64,000 nucleotides of DNA from Tolypeutes matacus. Lineage: Eukaryota; Chordata; Mammalia; Cingulata; Chlamyphoridae. Location: the NCBI GenBank assembly GCA_026826555.1, contig JAKSZT010053837.1, positions 1,908,891-1,972,890 on the forward strand. The letters run 5' to 3'. The position numbers and the translations under genes were made by a program. Below, piece after piece: positions 22,561 to 33,875 of this stretch (within the stretch, counting starts at the first letter, position 1; the number at the start of each line of letters is the position of its first letter). The notes under the pieces were generated by a model. That model ran no database searches and had not been told where the DNA came from. It saw only the letters and a list, made by a program, of their open reading frames with translations.

Positions 22561-23620
22561 TGGAGTTTTTCTTTAGATGAAAAGAAGGAATGAAAGGAGG
22601 GAGGGAGGGAAAGAAAGATTGAGAGAGAGAGAAAACCCTGTAGAGATGCAAACATGTCTCTTTTGGATTTGGATAAAAAAGCGAAAATTATGGGGGAAAA
22701 CCATGAAATTGTTAAGAATGTTCTTAAACGTGCCACAAAACCTGGATCTGCCCCTGAAGGTGTGAATAGGTTTGAGGGAAGAAGGGATCGGGGAGACAAG
22801 AATTTAAGGGAGTTTACATTTGATTGCTTTTCTTTTCCTAATGAACAAAAATCAAAGCTCATCTATTGAGAGTGAGGTCAGAAAGACTATATTGAGGGTT
22901 TCAGAAAAGTGATACCAGTTCAGAAGAGCTGCTGATGGAAGTGGAAGCAGGAGCTGACAAAGGACATATTGTAGAATTCCCTAACATCAGACAGGGTGCT
23001 GCTGTAACTGCTTCAGTAAATTTGGGTGGATACAGTAAATTGGGTGGCCTTCTTACCTCTATTTTTCCATTTTTGAAAGGTGTAATACTTGTTTCTGGCA
23101 TGAGAGTATTGCATAAGATGACAAGAGTAATTCACATAATTTGGAAATAAGTATACTTTGTTTCTAAAAAAATATTTTTTCTTATTTCAGCATCAGCCAT
23201 ATAAAGCCTGGGTAAAATCTGAATAAGTGAATGTGTGAACAATAAATTAAAATACAGCATATTAGAATACTCATGTTAGCCTGTGCAGGACATCTGCAGA
23301 AGAAGGTAGTCTGGAATAGGAAATCAGAGTCTGTGAAGGGGAGGGAATGATGCCAGAGTTACATCCAGAGGGATTAATTGAAGCAGTGAATATATTGAGG
23401 ATAATGGGAACTGGGTTTCTAACTGCTGGAGAAGGGAGCTATAAATTCAATGGAGTTGCAAATATGGAAAAAGAGGAAACCAGAATGGACCCTGTGATGT
23501 AGTATGGGGTGTATTGATATGAACTCATGGTTTTCAATATAGAAATCAATTAGCTGTAAGAATGTCTGTGAGTGTGTGCATGGGTGTGTATGTACTCCCT
23601 AGCTCTGTGCACCAAGCAGA
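22561..23620. other. Unassigned sequence with short overlapping frames
   Basis: After a (GGGA/GAGA)n patch (22590-22635), a 71-codon frame (22654-22869) begins MSLLDLDKKAKIMGENHE. A second frame at 22935-23150 starts MEVEAGADKGH. Both are free of SINE sequence and not GC-biased. I do not recognise either, and stops separate them. They could be a decayed retrocopy or chance. A (GT)-rich patch lies near 23567-23595. Confidence 0.3.
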
Positions 23621-23689
23621 TGTGTTAGTTCAGGTCCACTGAGAAGCAGCCACCAAGACAGGATTTAGAGGCACAAGAGATTTACTGAG

Positions 23690-24155
23690 GGAGTGTAATA
23701 GTCTCCAATGATTCTCACCCCCCGGTATCCACAGCTCTGTCATGTCTCCTCCTGCACCAAATAGGGCTGATCTATTCGGCCACGTCGGAATGTGACTTTA
23801 AGGCTTGATTATAAAAGACATAACGCCCTCCAACTTGTTCTCTTGGAACACTTGCTGTCCAGGGAGAGCCAGCTGCCATGTCAGGAGGACACTTGAGCAG
23901 CCTACAACGTCCAAGTGTTGAGAAACTGAGACCTCCTGCAAACAGCCAAGTGAGCCACGCTGGGAGTAGATCCTTCCCCCACGTCAAGCCATCAGACATC
24001 TGAGCCCTGGCTGACATCTCGTCACCGGCATCAAACAATGTCAGGCCAGCTAAGCTCTTCCCCAAATCCTGAACTACTATGAGATAATAAATGCTTATTT
24101 TGTTTAAGCCATTACATGTTGGGGGTAATTGTTACACAGTGATAGATAACCAGAA
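23690..24155 (+). repeat. MLT1-like (ERVL-MaLR) solo LTR
   Basis: 'tatgagataataaatgctta', 'ttgtttaagccattacatgt' and 'gttacacagtgatagataac' are the R/U5 end of this LTR class. The body with 'tgccatgtcaggaggacact' fits. The left end is approximate. Confidence 0.82.
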
Positions 24156-24640
24156 TGGGTAAGAAGCAAGAGAAGGGAGGGAGTCCTTCAGACTGAGATG
24201 CAGGTCTGACATCTGCAGAAGGGGGAAAGGAAGGAAGGAAAATTGGAGTAGGAGTCTCAGAAGGCAGCACAGTTCCAAGAATGGATTTACCAGGCCAATG
24301 GGATGCTCCCAAGCCAAAGTTGCCCATTGGAGGATTCCCATGTCTTGCCATAAAGGGCTGCCTAAGTACCCCTGCTGTGCTCAGTCACCAGAGCAGCCCT
24401 TGGGAAGTGGAGCTCATTGTGAACAGGGTGGTAGAGCCAGGGGACAGCAGTCGGGGCTGTCAGTCAGTTATGCTCCTTGCAGCAGGAGAATTGAGTGGCA
24501 CATTTTCATGGCCACCACAGGAAGCCTGGGAGCCCATGAACACAGCTAGTGTCCAGATCTTGGCTTTTAAATAGCATTTTCCTTTGAAAGGAACCAGAGT
24601 ACCTTAGAGAAATGGCTCATTCCAGAGCTGGGACAAGGAA
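24156..24640. other. No gene seen
   Basis: Moderate-GC sequence. A 97-codon frame at 24281-24574 lacks any recognisable domain. No repeat family assigned. Confidence 0.4.
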
Positions 24641-25905
24641 AGTATAAGATAAGCCTGGAACATCTCATTGTGACAGAAAGCAAGGAAGGGCTTAAGGAAG
24701 GATAAGGACATGTCAAAAGGACAGAGAAGGCAGATTGAAGTGACTTCCACTGGCCAAATCAAGCACAACCGGAGCCATCAAAAATTTTTTAATGACAGTA
24801 ACAGATTATAACTCATTGACTAAAATAGGAAATCATGAGTGTAAATATAAATGAATACATTGAAAGTTTGTTGAGGAACAGGATATTTAACATGGTTTCA
24901 AGGCAGGAAGGACTACATTTACAGTGGAGACCCTGGCAGATGCCACCTTAATCAAGGAATCAAAATAGACATCATTAGTAAGGGAAAAATTGAAATCACG
25001 TGTCATCCAAGAAGATGCAAGGAGAAAACAGCAGTGTCACTTCAATAAGATTCCTGCCAGAGATTATATAAGCTAAAATAATAATAACTCAAACTGAAGG
25101 ACAAGTTACAAAATAACTGGCCAGGCATCTTCAAAATCATCAAGGTCAGAAAAGTCATAAAAAGATGGAGGAATTATCCCAGCTTGAAGGAAACTAAAGA
25201 GACATGACAGGGAAGCAGATGTGGCTCAAGTGATTGGGCTCCCGTCTGCAATATGGGAGATCCAGGGTTCGGCTCCCCGGGCCTCCTGGTGAAAAGCAGG
25301 CTGGCCCGCGCAGGAGTGCTGGCCCGCACAGAGAGTTGGCGCAACAAGATGACGCAACAAAAAATAGACACAGAGGAGAAACAATAAGAGATGCAACATA
25401 CCAGGGAGCTGAGGTGGTGCAAGAGATTGAGCACCTCTCTCCCCTCTGGAAGGTGCCAGGATCGGTTCCCAGTGCCGCCTAAAGAGAAGACAAGCAGACC
25501 CAGAAGAAAACACAGAGAGCAGGCAGCAAGCGCGAAAACAAGGGGGGTGGGGGGTGGGGGGTGCGGGCAGATAAATAAATAAATAAATCTTTGAAAAAAA
25601 GAGAGACATGACAACTCAGTGCAATGTGTGATTCTGAACTGGATCTTGTTGCTATAAAACATTTTACTGGGACAATTGGTAAAACTTGAGTGGGATATAA
25701 AGATTAGATGGGCATCATGTATCTATGTTAATTTCCTGGTTTTAATAATTGCATTGTGCTTTTATAGGAGAAGATCCTTATTTTAGGAAATAACACTGAA
25801 ATGTATTTGGGGGTGATGGGGCATCAAGTCCTCAATTGATTGAGGACAAAAAGTTGTGTTGTACTTAACTTTTTCTTTTAATTTTGTGAATATTTTGAAA
25901 TTAAA
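24641..25905 (+). repeat. Old LINE-1 (L1ME-like) 3' region
   Basis: 'tgttaatttcctggttttaa' plus 'taattgcattgtgctttt' and the end 'atattttgaaattaaaaag' are typical of old L1 3'UTRs. A SINE interrupts it at 25210-25601 and another follows at 25910. Confidence 0.65.
25210..25601 (+). mobile_element. DAS-type dimeric SINE
   Basis: Left head gggaagcagatgtggctcaa, linker 'cgcaacaagatgacgcaaca', right head 'gaggtggtgcaagagattga', G-rich patch and (AAAT)n tail. Exact 12 bp TSD agagacatgaca at 25198-25209 and 25602-25613. Confidence 0.95.
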
Positions 25906-25909
25906 AAGA

Positions 25910-26100
25910 GGGAAGCAGCTGTGGCTCAATCAGTAGGGCTCCCGTTTACCATATGGGAGGCCCCGGGTTCGGTTCCCGGGGCCTCCTGGTGAAGGCAAGC
26001 CCACCCGCACGGCGTGGTTAGCTGACCCAGTGAGCACAAGCAGCAAGGGGGGGATGAATGAATAAATAAATAAAATCTTAAAAAAAAAAAAAAATAAAAA
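25910..26100 (+). mobile_element. DAS-type monomeric SINE
   Basis: Head gggaagcagctgtggctcaa, body 'cacggcgtggttagctgacc', (ATAA)n and A-rich tail. A short flanking repeat taaaaaga is seen at both ends, in an A-rich target. Confidence 0.93.
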
Positions 26101-26930
26101 TAAAAAGAAATTGAAGTGCCTCTGTTATTTAAAAGATAAATATATTACACATATTGGGTTTTAGTATTTAAATCCAGAGAGCGCTTTAACAATTTTTTAG
26201 CTTAGTGACTAACTGCTCTCTTTCTTTTCTCCCTATCAAGATGACTGCAATTCATTCATAAGACAGAATGGAATATCACCATTTAAATACCTAATCACTT
26301 TCTCTCATCTTTGGCACAAATGAACTGGATTTCCCCACTTGTATGAGTCACCCGATAACAAATTTCCCAGGTTAAATAAGTTTAAAATTGCACTAGTAGT
26401 AAAGCAAAATGATGAATTGTGTCTCAGAATCAAGGAGTTATAGTAACAATGTGTTTTTAGCATTCATGTCCTTTCTCAACATATGCTTTTCTCTTTCATG
26501 CCATAAAAAGTGTTTCTGATGTTTTTATGCTGGGTTACATCATGATAAAGCCCCTCCCCCATTCTCATTCCCAAGAAGCACAGCTTGAAGTGTTTTTAGC
26601 TTTAATCTGAATTTTAAAACACTGAATTCTCTCAGTTTTCCCACAAAAAAATGAAAATGGAAGTAATATGCAATTGCTGTTTGGGGGGCATACGTCCAGG
26701 TAAATAAAACCCGGTCCCAACCCAGCTCTGCGAGGACTCAGCACTTCTGAAAGGGAGGATGGAGAGGAATACTGCAATCAGGGAAGGAAGAGCCCCCTTT
26801 CCTTCTCCACTGTCAGATCTCTTCAGCTTGAAGGCATGCAAACCAAAATTTTGCCTTGGAGATAAAGAGAAAAAAATCAGTCCTTGTTCTCAATGGCGTG
26901 GGCATGGGGAAGGGGTGAGCACGGATTCCG
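26101..26930. other. No gene seen
   Basis: AT-rich sequence with no supported exon or assigned repeat. Short frames near 26565-26840 are not recognisable. Confidence 0.45.
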
Positions 26931-26934
26931 CTCT

Positions 26935-27135
26935 CCTCCAGGACTTTTTTTTCTTTCTTTCTTTTCTGGCAATGTCTAGGGACATTTGGGTTGTCAAAGC
27001 TGGGGGTGGAAGGTGCTACTGGCATCCGTTGGGTATAAGCCAAGGATATTGCTAAACATCCTACAACGCACAGGACAGATCCCACGCCGAAGAGTTTCCA
27101 GCCAAAAATGAGAATAGTGCCAAGGTTGAAAAACC
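26935..27135 (-). mobile_element. hAT-type non-autonomous element remnant
   Basis: 'aatgtctagggacatttggg', 'attgctaaacatcctacaac' and 'gccaaggttgaaaaaccctg' are the reverse of the element seen at 42190-42418. A T/C-rich stretch at 26945-26965 marks the left part. Confidence 0.65.
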
Positions 27136-27379
27136 CTGCCCACGATGAATACAGAGAAGAGAGCAAACTAGGGAGAGAAAAAAAACCCCACAAAGACACC
27201 CAGAAACACAACAGAAAATCAGAAATTTAAAAAAAACAAAAAAAAGCTAATAATCAAGCAAAAAACTACGTACAGATTTAGAGACAGATTTTTAGGGATT
27301 AACATTCCTAATTTGTGGACTTTGGGGATATTGCTGAGAGGCTTTTAAGACCACTTTGAGTTTTTTCCATTCCTATCTT

Positions 27380-27545
27380 CGTATCCATTCATTCAATCGG
27401 CATTTCTTGAGCACCTACTATGTGTCAGGCACTGAGGATACAAAGATGAATGATCCTTTTCTCCTTCCTAGAGGAACCAAGAGTTTTTAGTGTTGGAAAG
27501 ACCCATAAATAAAGAATTTATAATACAAAGGGCAAGAGGTAAAAG
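27380..27545 (+). repeat. Ancient repeat, family not assigned
   Basis: 'cattcattcaatcggcattt', 'cacctactatgtgtcaggca' and 'cactgaggatacaaagatga' form a widespread old mammalian repeat motif. Confidence 0.55.
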
Positions 27546-27549
27546 GACA

Positions 27550-27905
27550 AGAAACATATTTACCGTGGACCGAAAACATGCCAAGCACTTTAGCTTATCT
27601 CATGTGATTCTCATGTCAGCTCTCTAGAGATCCAGGGACGGGGTGGGGGGTGCTATTCCTAGTCCCATTTCCCAGAATAAGAAAGCGTGAGACTGCGAGG
27701 TTAAGAAGAACAAACAAGTACGTGTCAGACACTGTTCTCAGTGTTTTTACATATTAAACTCATCTTATCCTCACTACTGTCCCATGAGGTGGGTACTAAT
27801 ATCATCACCCCCATTTCACATATGTGGATACGGAGGATTGAAGGGTTTAGGTAACTTGTCCAACGTCCCACTGCCAAGCCATCTTGCTCCAGAATCTGTG
27901 CTCTT
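27550..27905 (-). repeat. Two MIR elements in tandem
   Basis: The first (27550-27710) has 'atgccaagcactttagctta' and 'gtcccatttcccagaataag'. The second (27711-27905) repeats the order with 'tcagacactgttctcagtgt', 'tcatcttatcctcactactg' and 'cacccccatttcacatatgt'. Both read as reverse-strand MIR. Confidence 0.78.
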
Positions 27906-28049
27906 CACAATCCTCTCCAGGACCTCTCATGTCTTGCCCAAAGATGTAGATGGCAGATCTGGCCGTAAAAGCCAGAGCATGACCAGAAACCCACCGCCCT
28001 TGTGTACTACTCTCCCCCCATACTGGAAAAGTGCCCACGGTTCTAGGGG

Positions 28050-28376
28050 CTCACTGATGTCTGCCTTTGCCTAGAGAAGCCAAGGTAGACTTCATGTCGG
28101 AGGTAGGATCTGAGTTTGTATTTCAGGTCCAAGGAGGTGTATGCCAGGGGGAAGGTCAGGGAAAGGGACAGTGTGGCAGGAAGAGCTGTGAGAGGCAGGG
28201 TAAATTCCACCATGGCTGTCAGTTTGGAAAAAAAAGAATAAGTGTGAGCTTTGTCCTGTAGGCAAAAAGGAAGTATTGAAAGGCCATTAAGCAGCATAAG
28301 CAGGACATGATCTGACTTGATGTCAACGCTTAGAACCACATTTTGGGGTCCAGATTCCTTTCTGTCCCCATGCCCC
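28050..28376. other. No gene seen; old repeat remnants
   Basis: 'agcaggacatgatctgactt' near 28300 is a known old repeat wording, family not assigned. No coding signal. Confidence 0.4.
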
Positions 28377-28391
28377 TTCTTGTTCTTTTTA

Positions 28392-28586
28392 CTTTTTTTT
28401 TTTTTTTACTTTTTTTTATTTTATTTATTTATTCATTTATCCCCCCCTTGCTGCTTGTGCTCACTGGGTCAGCTAACCACGCAGTGCGGGCGGGCCCGCC
28501 TTCACCAGGAGGCCCCGGGAACCGAACCCGGGGCCTCCCATATGGTAAACGGGAGCCCTACTGATTGAGCCACAGCCGCTTCCCCA
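28392..28586 (-). mobile_element. DAS-type monomeric SINE
   Basis: On minus it starts ggggaagcggctgtggctca. Exact 15 bp TSD ttcttgttcttttta at 28377-28391 and 28587-28601. Reverse-strand SINE explains the 83- and 73-residue frames here. Confidence 0.96.
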
Positions 28587-28844
28587 TTCTTGTTCTTTTT
28601 AATCCCACTTTACATGATTCAAATTGTTTGTGGTGTGGAGGAAGGAGAGGAGGAATCTGGTCTGCCTCTGCCCTAGCAATTCTCCTCAGCAGTTCTCAGC
28701 CCCACTAAAGAGAGCTGGCACGCAGGGATTGTTAATGATGAACTAGTGCAGTTGAAAAGCAGGAAGCAATATGACACAATTTTAAACAAAATTACGCTTT
28801 CTAGACTGATGTGGTTGAATACATTTTGAGTGTGACACTGGTCC

Positions 28845-29035
28845 TATTAGTAATACTCATATAGTGATTTATAGTTTGCCAAGTGTTTTCCCATGCACTC
28901 TGCTGTTTGATCATCAAAACGAACCAAGGAGGTAGGTATTATCCCATTTCACAGATGTGGAAGCTGAAGCTTACAGGGGCTTGTAAGTGGAAAGAATGAA
29001 AACAGAACTCCAGACATCAAGTCTTATCCTCCCTC
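28845..29035 (-). repeat. MIR SINE
   Basis: 'taggtattatcccatttcac', 'agatgtggaagctgaagctt' and 'gtttgatcatcaaaacgaac' fit the reverse MIR order. Confidence 0.72.
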
Positions 29036-29490
29036 CCTGCCTTCCAGCCTTTCCTTCCTCCCCCTTTAACAATGTTTCTTTATATGTGTTTTAATTTCCC
29101 CGTGTATGTAGGACAGGAAAAGCCAGGAGAATTGACTTTGCCTTTTCTTCTTTTGTGTCGGGTACACCCACCTCGACGCCTGTGCTTGCTAATGCAGTCC
29201 TGTGATATTTTCCCAAACATCCTGCCACCTTTAGTGGCTCTTACCTGCCAATGGATAAAGTGCATGTTTCTTTTCATGGCATGTATAATCTTCTGCATCC
29301 TGGCTTCTATCCTAGTGTTGAAACTGCTCCTGGGAACCTCTCCCTTACTTTCCTGCAATACTTTCTACTTCCTTTTCCCCAGAGACTCTCTCTTTTGTTT
29401 ACTCAGAAAAGCTCCTACATCCCGTTTCTGTAAAAGACCACTTCTCCATGTATATTTTTTCCCTAAAGTAAAAGATTTGATGAGTAAATG
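29036..29490. other. No gene seen
   Basis: A 143-codon frame (29072-29503) is Leu/Phe/Cys-rich and reads like pyrimidine-rich noncoding DNA. No recognisable domain or repeat family. Confidence 0.4.
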
Positions 29491-29740
29491 TTTTTTAAAA
29501 TAATTTTAAAACAATTTATTGAAGTATATCATTCATACTTGAACATACATAAACTCTAAGTGTTCAGTAAACATCATGATCTTACAAAACAAACATGCAT
29601 AACTTCATACAGGGCTCCCACACATCACACTCCCACAAATACTTTGCATTGTTGTGAAACATTTGTTAACAAATCATGAAAGAGCATCGTCAAAGTATTA
29701 CTACTAATTATAGTCCATATCTTACTCCCCTATACATTTT
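29491..29740 (-). repeat. LINE-1 3'UTR fragment
   Basis: 'aacaatttattgaagtatat' and 'cattgttgtgaaacatttgt' read as L1 3'UTR on the minus strand. A related segment lies at 47815-48070. Confidence 0.55.
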
Positions 29741-30297
29741 TTTAAAGGATTTACTTATTTATTTACTTTTATCCATTTTTACCCCTCCCCCCATTTTTGC
29801 TGTTTTGTGTCCAAAAAAAGTTGCTGGGCAACTTTTCTGTGTCTGTTTCCTGCCCTCTCTTCTCATCCTTCTCCTCCTGTCTTCACTGGGAATCGATCCT
29901 CGAAACCTCCGATGTGGGAGAGAGGCATTCTACAGCCCGTGCCACCTTAGTTCCTGGTTTTTTGGTGTGTCTCGTCTTGACTCTCCCTTGTGTCACTCTC
30001 CTGTTATGTCATCATCCTGCTGCGTGGCTCAAGGGGCCTGACAGCGCACCTATGCACAGAGCTTGGTGGCTTACCCATGCACTTGTGGGGCCTGGCAGTG
30101 CACCCCGCGCATAGGGCCTGGGGGGCTCATCCACTTGCGGGGCCTGACAGCACACCCGCACACAGAGCCTGGTGGCCTGCGTGCCTTCTATATTTTTCTT
30201 TTTTTAATTTTTACCAGGAGGTCCCAGGGATCGAACCCAGGTCCCTCCGTATGGGAGACGGACGCCCAACCATTTGAGCCACATCCATCCCCCTGCT
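29741..30297 (-). mobile_element. DAS-type dimeric SINE with expanded GC-rich linker
   Basis: On minus: head 'ggatggatgtggctcaaatg' with B box ggttcgatccctgg, A-rich linker, then GC-rich linker and right head ('aaggtggcacgggctgtaga'). The linker at 30031-30180 is amplified into about three units of 43-54 bp, each starting ggggcctg on plus. This makes it longer than its relatives at 7411 and 61526. The TSD is unclear. Confidence 0.88.
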
Positions 30298-30640
30298 ATA
30301 TCTCCTAAGGTTGACCAAAGATACCTAGAGTTACAGTCATTTCCATACAGGATGGTCATATAATAAATCGGGCTTAGTTTATCACCAGCATTCTAAAAAC
30401 AAGACCTAGGAAGAAAAACTAGGTCTGGGGACACATGCATGGTTTCTAATAGAGCGAATGTTTAGCCTACCCTGATTATCACAAAATCAGGACAGCGAGA
30501 ATATTTGCAGCTCCATGTATATTAATAAGAGTTTTACCTAACTTCGTGTTTATTAATTAGAAGCTTGCTTCACATATAAGGTTAAGTCCCTTTTCTTGTT
30601 CCCTTTTTGTTCTCTAACTTCCTCTTCTATTTTAGAATCT
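30298..30640. other. No gene seen
   Basis: AT-rich sequence, possibly the U3 part of the LTR that follows. Nothing assigned. Confidence 0.35.
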
Positions 30641-31039
30641 ATGCAGATAGATAAATCTAATCTTTGTTAACTTCAGAACATAAAACACCTGGTTGGTGGA
30701 ACCAAAGTGAGTAGAAACATCAGGAACAACAAACACTGGACCCTGAAAAGAAACAAGAGGTCCAACAAGCAAAGGTTCCAGCAATGTCACACCCAACTCT
30801 TCAATTGCAACAGCCAATCAGCAACTGATATGCCCCAGACGAATATGCAATGCAGCTGACCCCTCCCCAAATCAAACTTTAAAAGTCCCTCACCCTCCAA
30901 GTCGGGGAGCCAGAGTTGAGTTTGTTCCTGTCTCCTTACTTGGCTGCCATATAATAAGGCTCTTTCTCTCTTTGAAACCCTGGTGTCACAGATTTGAGTC
31001 TTGTATACATTGGGCAGCGAGCCCACTTGTTCAGCAACA
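30641..31039 (+). repeat. Probable ERV1-like solo LTR
   Basis: A promoter/polyadenylation layout is visible: 'caatcagcaactgatatgcc', 'ctttaaaagtccctcaccct', 'ataataaggctctttctctc' and a 3' end 'gttcagcaaca'. No internal retroviral genes follow. The left boundary is uncertain and may be up to 300 bp further left. Confidence 0.62.
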
Positions 31040-31229
31040 GTGTGACTGACTGGGGCTTTCAGTACTAAAACTAGGACAGTTCTGGGCAAAGCAGGACAGG
31101 TAGTCAACCGATATCTCTCTCCTGCCTCCTAATCGGCCTCTCTCCAACTCTAACTTCTGAGAATCTCTGTTTATGTCCCAGCATTTGCTATCCTGTTTCT
31201 ATCTCCCTGTCTTTGTTTATGCAATCCTT

Positions 31230-31511
31230 TTTGTCAGAAACCCATGCCTCTATCTGAGCTCCTTCCTTCCTACCTATTTCTTCAAAACTATGTTCTGAAG
31301 TGCAGGTACTAATTTCTCCAGGAGACCTTCCCTGACTTAAATGCTTCCACATCACCCTATAATTACCTCTGTCATAGCATTTAACTTCATTGTATTTAAA
31401 TCATTTATTTCTTTATTTCTTCCAGAATATTTCATGCTCCTTTGTAAAGCCTTACTTTACCCCAGCCCCCAGTAAAGTTCCTGGCATATACAGTTTAGTC
31501 AAATAATAAAG
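31230..31511 (+). repeat. LINE-2 3' region
   Basis: 'caggagaccttccctgactt', 'tcaccctataattacctctg' and 'agtaaagttcctggcatata' fit the L2 3' end. The SLC25A36 retrocopy inserted at its right end. Confidence 0.75.
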
Positions 31512-32355
31512 GTTTGTGAGGAGGCTGCGTGGCTGGAATGCGGTGCCGAGTGGCTACCGCGGTTGCTGTCTGCAGCCGCGTCTCTGCCCGCCCTCCTCGT
31601 GGTCCCTGGGCCGCCATGCATCTCCGGTCCGGAACCGAAGTCCCTGGCTGTAGCGGGCAGCTGGATCCACATCCTGCCTCAGCGCCTGGAGGACATGCGG
31701 GAGAGAGAATGAGGAATGAGCCAGAGGGACACGCTGGAGCATCTGTTTGCTGGGGGGCGGGGCGTGATCTTGGAAAAAGAAGGGCCTCGTTCCTTGTTTC
31801 TAGGATTAGGGCCCAATTTAGTGGGGGTGGCCCCTTCCAGAGCAATATACTTTGCTGCTTACTCAAATTGCAAGGAAAAGTTGAGTGGTGTATTTGATCC
31901 TGATTCTACCCAGGTACACATGATTTCAGCTGCAATGGCAGGTCACTTCCTGTAGAAATATGGACTAACTTAAACCTCGTTCTAATTGAGGAATTTTGTG
32001 ACTTGGAAGAGTATTATGGGCAGAAACAGGTTTTACTGCAATTACAGTGACCAACCCCATTTGGCTTATAAAGACTCATCTACAGCTCGATGCAAGGAAC
32101 CGTGGAGAAAAGTGAATGGGTGCTTTTGAATGTGTTTGTAAAGTGTATCAGACAGATGGACTTAGAGGATATTATAGGGGCATGTCTGCTTCTTATGCTG
32201 GCATACCAGAGACTGACGTTCATTTTGTTATTTATGAAAGTATTAAGCAAAGACCATTGGAATGTAAGAATGCTTCCATGATGGAAGATGATGAAAGAAG
32301 CATCAGGTTTTGTGGGAATGATGTTGGCTGCTGCCACCTCAAAAACTTGCGCCAC

Positions 32356-32535
32356 GGGAAGCGGCTCTGGCTCAATCAGTGGGGCTCCCGTTTACCATGT
32401 GGGTGGCCCCGGGTTTGGTTCCCGGGGCCTCCTGGTGGGGGCGGGCCCGCCTGCATGGCGTGGTTGGCTGGCCCAGCGAGCACGGGCGGCAAGGGGGGGA
32501 TAAATGAATAAATAAATAAAATCTTAAAAAAAAAT
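32356..32535 (+). mobile_element. DAS-type monomeric SINE inside SLC25A36 retrocopy
   Basis: Head gggaagcggctctggctcaa, (ATAA)n tail. Exact 14 bp TSD aaaacttgcgccac at 32342-32355 and 32536-32549; the duplicated bases encode part of the carrier's KTCAT segment, so the SINE came after the retrocopy. Confidence 0.97.
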
Positions 32536-33695
32536 AAAACTTGCGCCACAACTATAGCATATCCACATGAAGTTGGAAGAACAAGACTACATGAAGAAGG
32601 AACAAAATATAGATCATTTTTTCAGACATTGTCTTTGGTTGTTCAAGAAGAAGGCTGTGGGTCTCTTTGTGGTGGTCTTACAACTCACCTGGTGAGACAG
32701 ATTCCAAAGAGCCATTATGACGGCCACCCATGAACTGGTAGTCCACCTACTCAACGGATAGCAACTTCTGGCTGCCATCCTGTAAAGTGGGAAGACCAAA
32801 AGACTGCAGTGGGCCAGGGCATATCAAAGCCAGCAGATGGACAGAAGAAAAATAGTTTGGGAACATGTAGCTATGCCTAAGTGGATGTTTGGTTGTAGGA
32901 GTTGATATGATGGCCCACTTTACTTGTTCTTTTTGGAGATGTGAAAAACCTTGGCTGCCTCAAAGGAAATGCCTTTAAAAGCACTCCTTTCCCAAAATTG
33001 CCATTTTCTCTACCATGTCTGCCTGACACTGAGTTGTGTTGATTTATGGCAGTCAGAGTATAGTGTTATTTATTCCATGAGCACTTTTCCAGTCTGCTAA
33101 ACAAAGCTATCCCTTAATTATATACTGTACTATAACTATCCAAAGATAGTTTTGACAGTCATAAGTTTCTAGCTTCTGGCTTCTGTTTAATTCCTGTAAA
33201 ATTAGAAAATAATAATGATAATAGTGAGGTCCTCAGTATTTCCACATTTCCCTAACAACCTGGCATAATATTATTTGGTACTAGTAGTCACTGTTTTTGA
33301 CAACCAATGAAATAGTATCTAAATATCATGTACAATTTTAGCACTAAATTGTTTTGGTTTCCACCTCTAACAGGTGCTTGATTTTTAGAATAATGTGGAC
33401 ATTTTAATTTTTCATTAAAACATCAAATTCAAATGGCATTAGTTTGGGATAGAATAAACCAGTAAATTGTTGATTCTTGGCCAATTCAGTGACTTAAGCA
33501 CATCCTCATACCTTCACTTGACTTTATGGTACATGAATGAAGACAGCTGATAGAATGCACTGTCTTTTCATTGTTTTATTGTGAACCTGAATTATCACCC
33601 ATTTATCATACCTAGGTATCATTTACTTGAAGGAGAAAAATTTACCACTTCTGAATTTTTCTCTGCTTGCTTTTGCATTAAGAATTTAAATCTTT

Positions 33696-33875
33696 GGGAA
33701 GCGGCTGTGGCTCAATCAATAGGGCTCCCGTTTACCATATGGCAGGCCCTGGGTTCGGTTACCGGGGCCTCCTGGTGAGGGCAGGCCCGCCCGCACGGCG
33801 TGGTTGGCTGACCCAGCAAGCACAAGCAGCAAGGGGGGGATAAATGAATAAATAAATAAAATCTTTAAAAAAAAA
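33696..33875 (+). mobile_element. DAS-type monomeric SINE inside the retrocopy 3'UTR
   Basis: Head gggaagcggctgtggctcaa. Exact 15 bp TSD agaatttaaatcttt at 33681-33695 and 33876-33890. Confidence 0.97.

Noticed and set aside
25174..25662. 162-codon minus-strand frame with apparent membrane segments
   Set aside because: It is the antisense of the dimeric SINE at 25210-25601. The hydrophobic runs come from the antisense A-rich linker and tail.
26040..26110. CRISPR-like or satellite array
   Set aside because: Direct repeats in the window are dispersed transposon copies or SINE A-tail (ATAA)n runs. There are no regularly spaced repeats with unique spacers.
29072..29503. 143-codon frame with hydrophobic segments, possible membrane protein
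   Set aside because: Pyrimidine-rich noncoding DNA gives Leu/Phe/Cys/Ser-rich frames. No start context, splice signals or family resemblance support it.
31716..31955. Functional mitochondrial carrier or short carrier isoform
   Set aside because: No introns, missing first signature block, stop after about 80 codons, later frameshifts and inserted SINEs. It is a processed pseudogene.
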